Below are positions 50,459 through 59,267 of a stretch of 64,000 nucleotides of DNA, one piece after another; positions within the stretch are counted from its first letter, which is position 1; every line of letters begins with the position of its first letter. This stretch comes from Fibrobacter succinogenes (GTDB taxonomy: Bacteria; Fibrobacterota; Fibrobacteria; Fibrobacterales; Fibrobacteraceae): contig CADCGB010000004.1 of the NCBI GenBank assembly GCA_902800815.1, forward strand, positions 1 through 64,000, written 5' to 3'. The notes beneath the pieces were generated by a model. The model saw only the letters and a program-made list of their open reading frames with translations. It was not told the origin of the DNA and made no database searches. Position numbers and translations under genes: made by a program.

Positions 50459-52408
50459 ATGAAAAAATGGTATGCTCTTCCTGTTGTGGCGTCTATGGCT
50501 ATGACAGGACTTTTTGGATGCTCGTCAGAATCGACTGATCCATATTCACCGGTTATAGGTGAAAATGACACCGTTATTGGTAATCAGGCTGCGACCGGGG
50601 AAGTCGCTGTCTTGAGTGCTCCGGATGCAAAAGCCCATCTGGCGATGTTCAGACGTTCTGTTGTGGATACCTGGCAGTTTGAATCGTCAGACAGTGCTTC
50701 TGTCGAAATCGATTCCGCATTCCAGAACGAAAACTTTGCGGTCGATGCCGATGTGACGGTCGAAGATGATTCGGCCTACACGATTGCCTCTGCCGGCGTT
50801 GATGGCAACGGCTTTGCCTGGATGGTCCAGGTCGAAAAGGGAGCCGTTGTCTATTCCTGGCGCGAAACTGCCGGTAGCGAATGGAAAAAATTCCAGACCG
50901 GAAAGAGCGTTGCTGTGAACGAACTCAGCAATGTTCGTGTAGAACGTGCCGGTAATGTGGTTGTTGTGTTCGTGAACGGAAAGATTGAAGGCGCCTTCCG
51001 TAACGAAACCAAGGTGGACTTCAAGCTGGAAGGCCGCATCACGTTCGGTTTTGACAAGGTGAACCCGGGCATGTGCCACTGCCATAACGGCCATGTGGAA
51101 CAGGTCGGTGTGGAAACGGTTGATGAAATCGAGGATACTCCGATTGATTCTATCGAAGTGGTTGACCCGGTTGAAACGCCCATCGATACAATTGCCGGCG
51201 AGAGCAATCCTGCTCCCGAGACGGTCTGGATTGCCGAATGGGACTTCAATGATGCCGCGAATGTTGGCCTCGACGTGACCGGTAACGGCCACGACGCGAC
51301 CATCGGTGAAGGTTCGGTGGCTTCCACAGACGGAATTGCCGCTTTTGACGGCAAGTCTGGCTTTACCGTGGCCTTGGCTGACGATATCAAGATTAACGAG
51401 TTTGTTGTCGAGGCTCGCGTGAAGCCGACTCAGTTCGGTACCATGCAGAACATCATTGTGGCCGAGCCCCCCGGACGTGGTGTGGATGGCTGGCAGCTCC
51501 GCATTGACGAGGGCGTGCTGACGGTTCACCTGCGCGATGACGATCTTAACGGCGATGACTGGAATATCTTCCCGGGCAAGCGTATGGTCCTGAACGAATG
51601 GAACGTCGTTCGTTTGGAACGCAGCGCCGATAGCGTCAAGCTTTTCCAGAATGGCGAACTTACCGTTGCAGCCGCCTACACGGGCGATGTGACCCAGATG
51701 CGCTACGATTGGAGCATCGGCTTTGACGGCATGCAGCAGGCTTTCCACAACCGCTACTTCATCGGCGAAATGGACTATGTCCGCTTTGGTGCATTTAACG
51801 GCTTTAGCGAAGGCGTGCTGCCGGTAAAGTCCAAGAGGCTTCTTGTGGCTTGGGAATTCAATGAACCTACGTTTATTGGCCTTGACCGCATGGCAAACAA
51901 CTCTACGCACGATTTGGTGGGTAGCCCGAAGGTTGCCGATACGACGGTTGCACTTGATGGCAGGTCTGGCTTGGAAGTTGGCCTCTCGAAGGTATTCCAG
52001 CGCAATACGTTTGCGATTGAAACCCGCGTAAAGCCGACCCAGTTTGGTGAAATGCAGAATATCATTGTTGCCGAGCCTCCTGGACGCTATGGCGACGGCT
52101 GGATTGTCCGCCTCGACAATGGCGTGCTGACGGTACATTTCCGTGACGAGGATACTGATGGCACTACTTGGAATATCCTTAGGGGCGAAAAGCTTGCTCT
52201 GGATGAATGGACCGACATTCGCGTGGAACGCGGTGCCGAATCCATTAAGGTGTTCCAAAATGGCGAACTGACGGTTGAAGCCGAGACGACGGGCGATATC
52301 TCGCAGCTCGGTTACGACATCGGTATCGGTTTCGATGCCATGATGCAGGCCAAGCACGATCGCTTCTTTGTGGGCGAAATCGACTTCATCCGCTACTACG
52401 GGCTGTAA
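50459..52408 (+). CDS. Lipoprotein with LamG/concanavalin-like repeats
   Basis: 649 residues with AAAGGAG before the ATG. Signal peptide MKKWYALPVVASMAMTGLFGC with Cys21. Two very similar LamG-type domains fill residues about 256-445 and 460-649, each with VAWEFN/AEWDFN at the start, ARVKPTQFG.MQNIIVAEPPGR, W.NI..G...L.EW..VR.ER, FQNGELTV and a final GE.D(Y/F).R(F/Y). A third, degenerate copy (about 66-215) keeps NVRVERAGNVVVVFVNGK. It is followed by an unusual CHCHNGH (206-212) and an acidic Pro/Thr linker. LamG domains usually bind carbohydrate, so glycan binding at the cell surface is plausible but unproved. Confidence 0.85.
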   Translation: MKKWYALPVVASMAMTGLFGCSSESTDPYSPVIGENDTVIGNQAATGEVAVLSAPDAKAHLAMFRRSVVDTWQFESSDSASVEIDSAFQNENFAVDADVTVEDDSAYTIASAGVDGNGFAWMVQVEKGAVVYSWRETAGSEWKKFQTGKSVAVNELSNVRVERAGNVVVVFVNGKIEGAFRNETKVDFKLEGRITFGFDKVNPGMCHCHNGHVEQVGVETVDEIEDTPIDSIEVVDPVETPIDTIAGESNPAPETVWIAEWDFNDAANVGLDVTGNGHDATIGEGSVASTDGIAAFDGKSGFTVALADDIKINEFVVEARVKPTQFGTMQNIIVAEPPGRGVDGWQLRIDEGVLTVHLRDDDLNGDDWNIFPGKRMVLNEWNVVRLERSADSVKLFQNGELTVAAAYTGDVTQMRYDWSIGFDGMQQAFHNRYFIGEMDYVRFGAFNGFSEGVLPVKSKRLLVAWEFNEPTFIGLDRMANNSTHDLVGSPKVADTTVALDGRSGLEVGLSKVFQRNTFAIETRVKPTQFGEMQNIIVAEPPGRYGDGWIVRLDNGVLTVHFRDEDTDGTTWNILRGEKLALDEWTDIRVERGAESIKVFQNGELTVEAETTGDISQLGYDIGIGFDAMMQAKHDRFFVGEIDFIRYYGL

Positions 52409-52437
52409 TACCTTGTTAGACGTTTAATCTATATTTG

Positions 52438-52465
52438 AAGGGACCCTGAAGGTCCCTTTCTTTTT
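52438..52465 (+). terminator. Intrinsic terminator after the LamG lipoprotein gene
   Basis: AAGGGACC (52438-52445), loop CCTGA-type five bases, GGTCCCTT (52451-52458), then TCTTTTTT. It ends just before the start of the glycosyltransferase gene. Confidence 0.85.
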
Positions 52466-52474
52466 TGGATAGTT

Positions 52475-53449
52475 ATGAGCATAGATGTCGGCATAATCAA
52501 CTATAATGGCGGTGAGGAACTTACTGCCTGTGTCAAGAGCCTGCTTGCGCAAACCGAACCGGTGCGCGTTTTCGTGTTTGACAATGCTTCTGCCGACAAT
52601 TCTGTTCAACTCCTGAGGGAAAAGGGGCTGGAATGCAAGATTATCGAGAGCGATAAGAACCTGGGTTATGCGGGCGCATGCAATGGGCTTTTGGATAACA
52701 TGGATTCCGAAATCCAGGTGCTTTGCAATATGGACCTGGAATTCGACCCGACTTGGGCACGGAATTTGCTCGCGTGTTTTGAACGCCACCCGGAAGCGGG
52801 CTCGGTTGCAAGCCTCGTGATGGAAAAGAGCGGGGTAGTGAATGCGGTCGGCGTGCAGTTCGGTTCGGACCTCTTCGCAAAAAACGAGGCGAGCGGGCTG
52901 AACATTGCTGATGCCGATGTGCGCGAGAAGGATGTTTTCGGATGCTACGGTGCGGTGATGAGTTTCCGCAAGGCGGCAGCCGAGGCCGCGGGTAGGATGG
53001 ATGCAAGTTTCTTCCTGTTTTTCGAAGAAACAGAATGGTATTTCCGCCATAACCTCGCCGGATTCAAGACTGTCTTTTGCCCGGAGGCTAAGGTTTATCA
53101 CGAACGCTCGATGACGACGGTGCGCTATTCTCCGCGCAAGCTGTTCTATTCTGAAAGGAACCGCCTGCGTACCGCGATTCGCTTGCTGCCATTTGCAGAT
53201 ATTGTGAAGTTGCCGTTCCGCGGGTTCGTGCGTTACCTGAACATGGCGAAGGGCGGCGTTCCCGGACAATCGGGTGACGGGAAAAAACTCTCGAAGGCTG
53301 CCATTTGCGGCGCTCTACTGAAGGCTTGGTTGCAGGCGCTGGCGATGCTCCCGCAGGAACTGCGCATTCGCAGCAAATACCGCAAGCAGTTCGGTAATGT
53401 CGGCGCGAAAGTGCGCGCTATTCTTGAAATGTACCCGATTCGGCCCTGA
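52475..53449 (+). CDS. Family 2 glycosyltransferase (rhamnosyltransferase-like)
   Basis: 324 residues. GT-A fold: VGIINYNGGEELTACVKSLL at the N-terminus, DNASADNSVQLL for nucleotide-sugar binding, LGYAGACNGLLDN, the DxD-like NMDLEFDP, then GCYGAVMSFRKAA and FFEETEWYFRHNLAGF with a catalytic-type acidic pair. The pattern is close to WbbL-type transferases of O-antigen or surface-polysaccharide pathways. Lies next to the convergent gmd-rmd operon, so a 6-deoxyhexose-containing glycan is a reasonable inference. Its 3' end overlaps rmd by 32 nt tail to tail. Confidence 0.88.
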   Translation: MSIDVGIINYNGGEELTACVKSLLAQTEPVRVFVFDNASADNSVQLLREKGLECKIIESDKNLGYAGACNGLLDNMDSEIQVLCNMDLEFDPTWARNLLACFERHPEAGSVASLVMEKSGVVNAVGVQFGSDLFAKNEASGLNIADADVREKDVFGCYGAVMSFRKAAAEAAGRMDASFFLFFEETEWYFRHNLAGFKTVFCPEAKVYHERSMTTVRYSPRKLFYSERNRLRTAIRLLPFADIVKLPFRGFVRYLNMAKGGVPGQSGDGKKLSKAAICGALLKAWLQALAMLPQELRIRSKYRKQFGNVGAKVRAILEMYPIRP

Positions 53450-54323
53450 AGTGGTCGAACATCTTCTTGAGCGTTACGCGGATATCGGTTCCGTTCCAGT
53501 ACTTTTTCACGCGGGTGTTGTCGGCGCAGAGGTACGGAGTTTCTACCGGGCGAACCTTCTCGGGGTCTACGACAATCTCGATATCGACAGGCGTGAACTT
53601 GAGGATTACATCTTTCAGCAAGTCTTCTATCTTGTTCGCAATGCCGGAACCCACGTTGTAGGTGTCGAATTCGTTCTCGTTCTCGAGTAACATGCGGTAG
53701 ACGTGCACCACGTCTTCCACGTCAGAGAAATCGCGGTAGGCGCTCAGGTTGCCCACAAGGATCTTTCCGGGCTTACCAGACTTGTCGATGGCAGCGACCT
53801 GCTTCACGAAACTCGGGAGAGCGAACGTGGTTGTTTGCCCGACTCCGGTGTGGTTGAACGAGCGGGTGCACACGATTTTCATCCCGTATTTCTTTCGGTA
53901 GAGTTGTGCGAAATTTTCCTGCGCAATTTTCGAGATGCCGTAGGGATTGCTCGCTTCCAGCGGGTCCGTTTCCTTGAGCGCCCTGTTCCCTTCGGGAATG
54001 GCGTATTCCTCGGCACTCCCGATTAAAAGCGTCTTTGCTTGCGGTGCGTGCTTGCGGATTGCTTCCAGCAGGTTGAGCGTTCCGTTCACATTCACGCTGA
54101 TGGTGTCGGCGGGGCACTTCCAAGAGGCGCCTACCGAACTGATGGCGGCGAGGTTCACCACGGCATCGGGCTTGGTGCTTTCAATAAGCGATTCTACCTG
54201 GCCAGCGTTCAGCAGGTTCACTTCGGGTAGGTCCACCTTTACGGTGGAATGCCCTGCGGATTCAAGTTCGCGGGCTAAGTACCCGCCGACGAATCCCGAT
54301 GCCCCGACAATGATGACTTTCAT
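53418..54323 (-). CDS. rmd: GDP-6-deoxy-4-keto-D-mannose reductase (RMD-type NAD-dependent epimerase)
   Basis: Short-chain-dehydrogenase fold; likely reduces GDP-4-keto-6-deoxymannose to GDP-D-rhamnose. About 301 residues from the ATG at 54323, which overlaps the gmd stop by one base (TGATG); a TTG three bases upstream is not needed. Motifs: IVGASGFVGGYLARELE, VVNLAAISSVGASWKCP, LLIGSAEEYAIPEGN, catalytic NPYGISKIAQENFAQ, TRSFNHTGVGQTTTF. GDP-fucose synthase (Fcl/WcaG) is an alternative, but RMD fits better with this length and with gmd upstream. Overlaps the convergent glycosyltransferase gene by 32 nt. Confidence 0.85.
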   Translation of the reverse strand: MKVIIVGASGFVGGYLARELESAGHSTVKVDLPEVNLLNAGQVESLIESTKPDAVVNLAAISSVGASWKCPADTISVNVNGTLNLLEAIRKHAPQAKTLLIGSAEEYAIPEGNRALKETDPLEASNPYGISKIAQENFAQLYRKKYGMKIVCTRSFNHTGVGQTTTFALPSFVKQVAAIDKSGKPGKILVGNLSAYRDFSDVEDVVHVYRMLLENENEFDTYNVGSGIANKIEDLLKDVILKFTPVDIEIVVDPEKVRPVETPYLCADNTRVKKYWNGTDIRVTLKKMFDHFRAESGTFQE

Positions 54324-55342
54324 CAAATCTTCCCTTCGGCAAGGAGCTTGATATCGCTTTCCACCATGCGCTTGACCAGCTGCTCGTAACTGATTTCGGG
54401 CTTCCAGCCGAGAACCTTGCGTGCCTTGCTTGCATCGCCGATAAGCATATCCACTTCGGCGGGGCGGAAGAACTGCGGGTTCACCTTCACGACCACCTTG
54501 TCGGTACCCTTGAGGGTTGCGTATTCGTTGACGCCTTCTCCATGGAATTCAATTTCCATTCCGGCCGCCTTGAAGGCGAGTTGTACAAATTCGCGAACCT
54601 TGTGTGTTTCGCCCGTAGCGACAACGAAGTCGTCTGCTTCACTCTGTTGTAGCATGAGCCACATGGCGCGCACGTAATCGGCGCTGTGGCCCCAGTCGCG
54701 ACTTGCGTCCATGTTGCCGAGCTCAAGCATGTCCTGCTTGCCGGCTTTGATCTTTGCAACTGCAATGGTAATCTTGCGTGTCACGAATTCTGCGCCACGA
54801 CGTTCGGATTCGTGGTTAAAGAGGATACCCGAGCAAGCGAACATGCCGTAGCTTTCGCGGTAGTTCTTGACAATCCAGTGCCCGTACAGTTTCGAAACTC
54901 CATAGGGGCTGCGTGGATAGAAGGGCGTTGTTTCGTTCTGCGGTACAGCCTGTACTTTGCCGAACATTTCGCTGGTGCTTGCCTGGTACACGCGCGTACC
55001 GGGCTTTACGAGGCGGACCGCTTCCAGAAGCTTGGTAACGCCGATGGCGTTGATGTCGGCGGTGGAGAGCGGGGTTTCCCAGGAGGTGGTTACGAAGGAC
55101 TGTGCGGCGAGGTTGTAGATTTCGTCGGGCTTCGCGATTTCCATGGCACGCAGGAGCGATGCGGAATCGGTCATGTCGCCAAAGATGAATGTGACTTTGC
55201 CCTTGAGGTGCTCGGCGTTGTTAAAGTCGAGCTTGCTCTTGCGGCGGACAAGCCCGTAAACTTCGTAACCCTTCTCGAGAAGGAACTCTGCCAGGTACGA
55301 ACCGTCCTGACCGGTAATGCCTGTAATAAGTGCGCGTTTCAT
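54323..55342 (-). CDS. gmd: GDP-mannose 4,6-dehydratase
   Basis: Makes GDP-4-keto-6-deoxy-D-mannose from GDP-mannose. 339 residues from the ATG at 55342; an open frame extends further but runs into the divergent dnaE gene. Motifs: ALITGITGQDGSYLAEFLLEKGYEVYGLVRR, IYNLAAQSFV, QASTSEMFGKVQAVPQNE, catalytic PRSPYGVSKLYGHWI, FNHESERRGAEFVTRKIT, LGNMDASRDWGHSADYV and NPQFFRPAEVDMLIGD. The RRG(A)EFVTRK and RDWG(H) segments are diagnostic. First gene of a two-gene minus-strand operon with rmd. Confidence 0.96.
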   Translation of the reverse strand: MKRALITGITGQDGSYLAEFLLEKGYEVYGLVRRKSKLDFNNAEHLKGKVTFIFGDMTDSASLLRAMEIAKPDEIYNLAAQSFVTTSWETPLSTADINAIGVTKLLEAVRLVKPGTRVYQASTSEMFGKVQAVPQNETTPFYPRSPYGVSKLYGHWIVKNYRESYGMFACSGILFNHESERRGAEFVTRKITIAVAKIKAGKQDMLELGNMDASRDWGHSADYVRAMWLMLQQSEADDFVVATGETHKVREFVQLAFKAAGMEIEFHGEGVNEYATLKGTDKVVVKVNPQFFRPAEVDMLIGDASKARKVLGWKPEISYEQLVKRMVESDIKLLAEGKI

Positions 55343-55384
55343 GCGAGTAAATATAAATAAAAACGAATTTACTAAATTGCGGGT

Positions 55385-58300
55385 ATGGCTTTTGTTCACC
55401 TGCAAGTTCATTCTGAGTTTTCCGTATTGAAGTCTTCGGCGCGTCTCGACGGCATTTTGGCCGCGGCCGCCAGCGATAACGCTCCGGCTGTCGCCCTGAC
55501 AGACCACGGAGCCATGTTTGGCATTCTTGAAATCCAGACGCGCGGAAAGGACATGAACAAGGCCCGCAAGGAGAAGGGCCTGCCGCCGGTAAAGACGATT
55601 TACGGCTGCCACGTGTACGTGGATTCCCCGAGTGCAACCGTAAAGGACCCGGTTACGTATGAGCGGCTTACCCTGCTTGTTGAAAACGAGACGGGCTATT
55701 ACAACCTGCTCCGTATTGTGAGTTACCGCTATGAAGAGAGTGACCGCTGGGCAGAAATCCCCTCGGTCCCGCTAGATGTCGTGAGCCAGCACAAGGATGG
55801 CATTATTGCCATCGCGGGCGATTACTTTAGCCGTTATGGACAGAACGTGGCGTCTGGCCGTGTAGCGCAGGCACGCGAGTTCATGGACAACCTCGACAAG
55901 ATTTTTGACCGCGAACACCTGTATCTTTCGGTGTGTGATAACGGTGTGCCCCAGCAGAGGGAGGTGAACGATTACAACGTGAAGTTGGCAAAGGAGATGG
56001 GCCGAGAGGTTGTGGCCGTTGCCGACGTACACTACATCAAACCCGAAGATGCCACGGCGCACAAGGTGTTGCGCTGCATTTCGCTCAAGTGTACGCTGAA
56101 TGACTTTACGGATACGCGCTTCCCGACCGACCAGTTCTATTTCCGCACCGAAGAAGAGATGGTCAAGCTCTTTGGGCATATTCCGGGGGCTATCGAGAAT
56201 ACGGTAAAGATTGCGGAACGCTGCAACTTTACGGTCAAGACGGGCATTGGTGATGAGTTCTGGCCCCGTTTCAAGATTCCCGATGAATTCCTTGCTTCTG
56301 AGGAATACCAGAAAATTAAGGCAATCATGAAGGCCGAATACGATGCGGAGTACCCGGTCATTCGTGAACGAGAACGGCAAGGTATAATCAAGGATAAAAC
56401 GAAAAAACTAATTGCCGCCTATTGCACCGAGAAGGGCGTTGATGAAAAATCCTTGACCGATGAGGAAAAGGCCGAATTCAAGAACCAAGCCTCTCAGGAA
56501 CCCTTTACCGAAGACGACAACAAGGCTTGGGAAAAGAATACGCACCGCTGGTGCAAACCGGGTGGCGATGCCGACATTTACATCACGCACCTGTGTAATG
56601 AACGCCTCAAGTGGCGCTTCCCCGACGAAGATTTCAAGTTCCCTGCGCATGAAACCGAAGTTGCAAAGCGCATGTACAAGGAACTGAACTGTATCCGCAA
56701 CATGAATGTGGCGGGCTACCTGCTTATTGTGTGGGACTTTATCAACTGGTCTCGTGAACACGGTATTCCCGTGGGCCCGGGTCGTGGTTCTGCTGCAGGT
56801 TCGCTGGTTACCTACATCATCGGTATTACTGACATTGATCCGCTCAAGTTTGACCTCCTTTTCGAACGCTTCCTGAACCCCGAACGCGTGAGCATGCCCG
56901 ATATCGATACCGATATTTCTGATAGGGACCGCGGGCGTGTTATTCAGTATGTGACCGACAAGTACGGCTACGATTGCGTGGGGCAGATCATTACCTACGG
57001 TATGCTCAAGTCGAAGGCGGTGATTACCGACGTGGCGCGTGTACTGGGGTTGCCGCCACAAGAAGCGAAGATGATCACGAAGCTGTTCCCGCAGCGAACG
57101 TTGAACTTTAGCCTCACGCAGGCATGGACGGGTAAGGACAAGAAGGGTAACAATCTTGAAGATGGTTACAGCCCTGAGCCGTTGAAGGCCATGATTGAGA
57201 GCCGCGCCAGCTACCAGAACCTTTGGAATATTGCGCTTTCGCTCGAGGATTTGCCCCGCCAGACGGGTGTGCATGCCTGCGGTGTGGTGATTACGCCGAC
57301 CCCGATTTACAACCTGGCCCCGCTTTACCGTGCAGCCCCTGCCGATACTCCCGTGGTGATGTACGACAAGCACTACGCCGAAGATATCGGACTTTTGAAG
57401 ATGGACTTCCTTGGCCTCATCAACTTGTCCATCATTCAGGACTCGGTGAACATGGTCAAGAAGAATCGCGGGATTGACCTCGACATGGGCCACATTCCGC
57501 TCGATGACAAGAAGACTTTCGACTTGCTCGGCAAGGGTATGACGACTACGGTGTTCCAGTTTGAATCTCCGGGTATGCAGAAGTACCTGCGCGAACTGAA
57601 ACCGACGCGAATTTTTGACTTGATCGCTATGAACGCCCTGTACCGTCCGGGGCCTATCGACCAGATTCCGCACTTTATTGCACGTAAGAACGGCAGGGAA
57701 GAAATTGACTGCTATCACCCGGATTTGGAGCAAGTCCTTGGTGAAACTTACGGCGTGATTGTGTACCAGGAACAGGTGATGAAACTTGCCCAGATTTTGG
57801 GCGGCTATACCCTGGGTGGCGCTGACAATATTCGCCGTATCATGGCGAAGAAAATGCCGGAAAAGATGGCGAAACTCGAACCGGAGTTTTTCCAGAAGTG
57901 CTTGGACAAAGGCTACGATAAAGCCATGATCCAGAAGGTCTGGGACGCGGTGCTCCCGTTCTGCGGATACGCGTTCAACAAGAGCCATGCTGCTGCATAC
58001 GCTTATGTGGCTTACCAGACGGCGTACCTCAAGGCTAATTACGGTCCGGAATACATGGCGGCATCGATGACCTCCAAGATGGGCAAGACAGAGGACATCG
58101 TGACGATTATCCAGGAATGCAAGCGCCTGGGAATCGATGTGCTTACGCCCGATATCAATACGTCGTACGGCGTGTTTACTGCGAATCCGGAAGGGAAGAT
58201 TTTGTACGGGCTTGCGGGTATCCGCAATGTGGGCCTTGCCGTTGTCGAAGACGTTGTTGCTGAACGTGAAAAGCGTGGCCCCTATAAGGATATATTTGAT

Positions 58301-59266
58301 TTCTGCAAGCGTGTCGCGGAATACCAGGGCTCGTTCAAGGAAAAGCACCCGCCTTTAAGCAAGAAGGTGCTGGAATGCCTGATTATGGCCGGTGCGCTTG
58401 ATTCGTTGCCGGGTAGCCGTGCCGTGCTCATGGCGACTGTTGACCGCGCTATTGAAGTGGCTGCCAAGCATCAAGAAGACAAGTCGATGGGGCAGACGTC
58501 CCTGTTTGATTTGGGTGGTGCTGGTGGCATGGGCATGGAAAATACAGCCGAAGTCCTCGAAGAAGCCGAGGAATGGAGCTGCATGGAAATGCTCAACAAG
58601 GAACGCAACGTGTTGGGCATGTGCCTTTCGGGGCACCCGCTAGATGAATTCCGCCCCGAATTGAAGGGCTTTACGACAGTTTCGCTGAATTACGATGACC
58701 TACGGAAAAAGGTGGGCTCCCGTGTAGCGGTCGGTGGTGTTGTCACGCAGATGCGCTCCATTGAGACAAAGCGTGGTGACACGATTGGTGTTGGCATGAT
58801 GTGCGATTTCCATGGCGATGTTGAGCTCTTCTTCAAGAAGGATGACTGGGAACGCTTCCGCGACAAGATTTCCGAAGATGACCGAATCTTGGTGAAGGGC
58901 GAACTCGAATTCAAGCGTGACAAGGAACGCAAGCCCACTGAGGAATTGCAGATTACCGTGGAAGAGGCTATCCAGCTCGATACGGTGCGCAAGGATATGG
59001 TGAACTTTGTTCACGTGAACATGGATGCAGCGGTACTTTCGGAGGAATTCCTCCAGAAGTTGGAAGAAGGCCTTTCTGGCTTTGAAGTCTTTGAAGAAAC
59101 GGAACATGGATGCCGCTTGGTATTCCATATGGAAACGGAATCTGGCTTTGAACACATAATAAAGCTGAACAAGTACAAGGTCTACTACAATGAAGAACTG
59201 CTGAATTGGCTCCGCCAAGATATGGGGCTATCGCAGATCTGGGCGTCTCCGAAAGAGAGACGGTAA
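55385..59266 (+). CDS. dnaE: DNA polymerase III subunit alpha
   Basis: Replicative polymerase catalytic subunit. 1293 residues. The N-terminal PHP domain opens FVHLQVHSEFSVL and ALTDHGAMFG; the first metal His of the HxH pair is replaced by Gln (HLQ), as it is by Arg in E. coli. Palm region: VAGYLLIVWDFINW, GPGRGSAAGSLVTY, and the catalytic PDIDTDISDRDRGRVIQYV with Asp pair. Then ALYRPGPIDQIPHFIARK, GGYTLGGADNIRRIMAKK, FNKSHAAAYAYVAYQTAYLK (beta-binding and fingers) and an OB-fold region (GGVVTQMRSIETKRGD). An insertion around residues 300-420, rich in charged residues, lengthens it relative to E. coli DnaE (1160). Divergent from gmd; lpxB follows after 1 nt. Confidence 0.97.
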   Translation: MAFVHLQVHSEFSVLKSSARLDGILAAAASDNAPAVALTDHGAMFGILEIQTRGKDMNKARKEKGLPPVKTIYGCHVYVDSPSATVKDPVTYERLTLLVENETGYYNLLRIVSYRYEESDRWAEIPSVPLDVVSQHKDGIIAIAGDYFSRYGQNVASGRVAQAREFMDNLDKIFDREHLYLSVCDNGVPQQREVNDYNVKLAKEMGREVVAVADVHYIKPEDATAHKVLRCISLKCTLNDFTDTRFPTDQFYFRTEEEMVKLFGHIPGAIENTVKIAERCNFTVKTGIGDEFWPRFKIPDEFLASEEYQKIKAIMKAEYDAEYPVIRERERQGIIKDKTKKLIAAYCTEKGVDEKSLTDEEKAEFKNQASQEPFTEDDNKAWEKNTHRWCKPGGDADIYITHLCNERLKWRFPDEDFKFPAHETEVAKRMYKELNCIRNMNVAGYLLIVWDFINWSREHGIPVGPGRGSAAGSLVTYIIGITDIDPLKFDLLFERFLNPERVSMPDIDTDISDRDRGRVIQYVTDKYGYDCVGQIITYGMLKSKAVITDVARVLGLPPQEAKMITKLFPQRTLNFSLTQAWTGKDKKGNNLEDGYSPEPLKAMIESRASYQNLWNIALSLEDLPRQTGVHACGVVITPTPIYNLAPLYRAAPADTPVVMYDKHYAEDIGLLKMDFLGLINLSIIQDSVNMVKKNRGIDLDMGHIPLDDKKTFDLLGKGMTTTVFQFESPGMQKYLRELKPTRIFDLIAMNALYRPGPIDQIPHFIARKNGREEIDCYHPDLEQVLGETYGVIVYQEQVMKLAQILGGYTLGGADNIRRIMAKKMPEKMAKLEPEFFQKCLDKGYDKAMIQKVWDAVLPFCGYAFNKSHAAAYAYVAYQTAYLKANYGPEYMAASMTSKMGKTEDIVTIIQECKRLGIDVLTPDINTSYGVFTANPEGKILYGLAGIRNVGLAVVEDVVAEREKRGPYKDIFDFCKRVAEYQGSFKEKHPPLSKKVLECLIMAGALDSLPGSRAVLMATVDRAIEVAAKHQEDKSMGQTSLFDLGGAGGMGMENTAEVLEEAEEWSCMEMLNKERNVLGMCLSGHPLDEFRPELKGFTTVSLNYDDLRKKVGSRVAVGGVVTQMRSIETKRGDTIGVGMMCDFHGDVELFFKKDDWERFRDKISEDDRILVKGELEFKRDKERKPTEELQITVEEAIQLDTVRKDMVNFVHVNMDAAVLSEEFLQKLEEGLSGFEVFEETEHGCRLVFHMETESGFEHIIKLNKYKVYYNEELLNWLRQDMGLSQIWASPKERR

Positions 59267-59267
59267 A

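Noticed and set aside
54686..55360. 224-codon plus-strand frame opposite gmd
   Set aside because: Shadow of gmd; no motifs and no ribosome-binding site.
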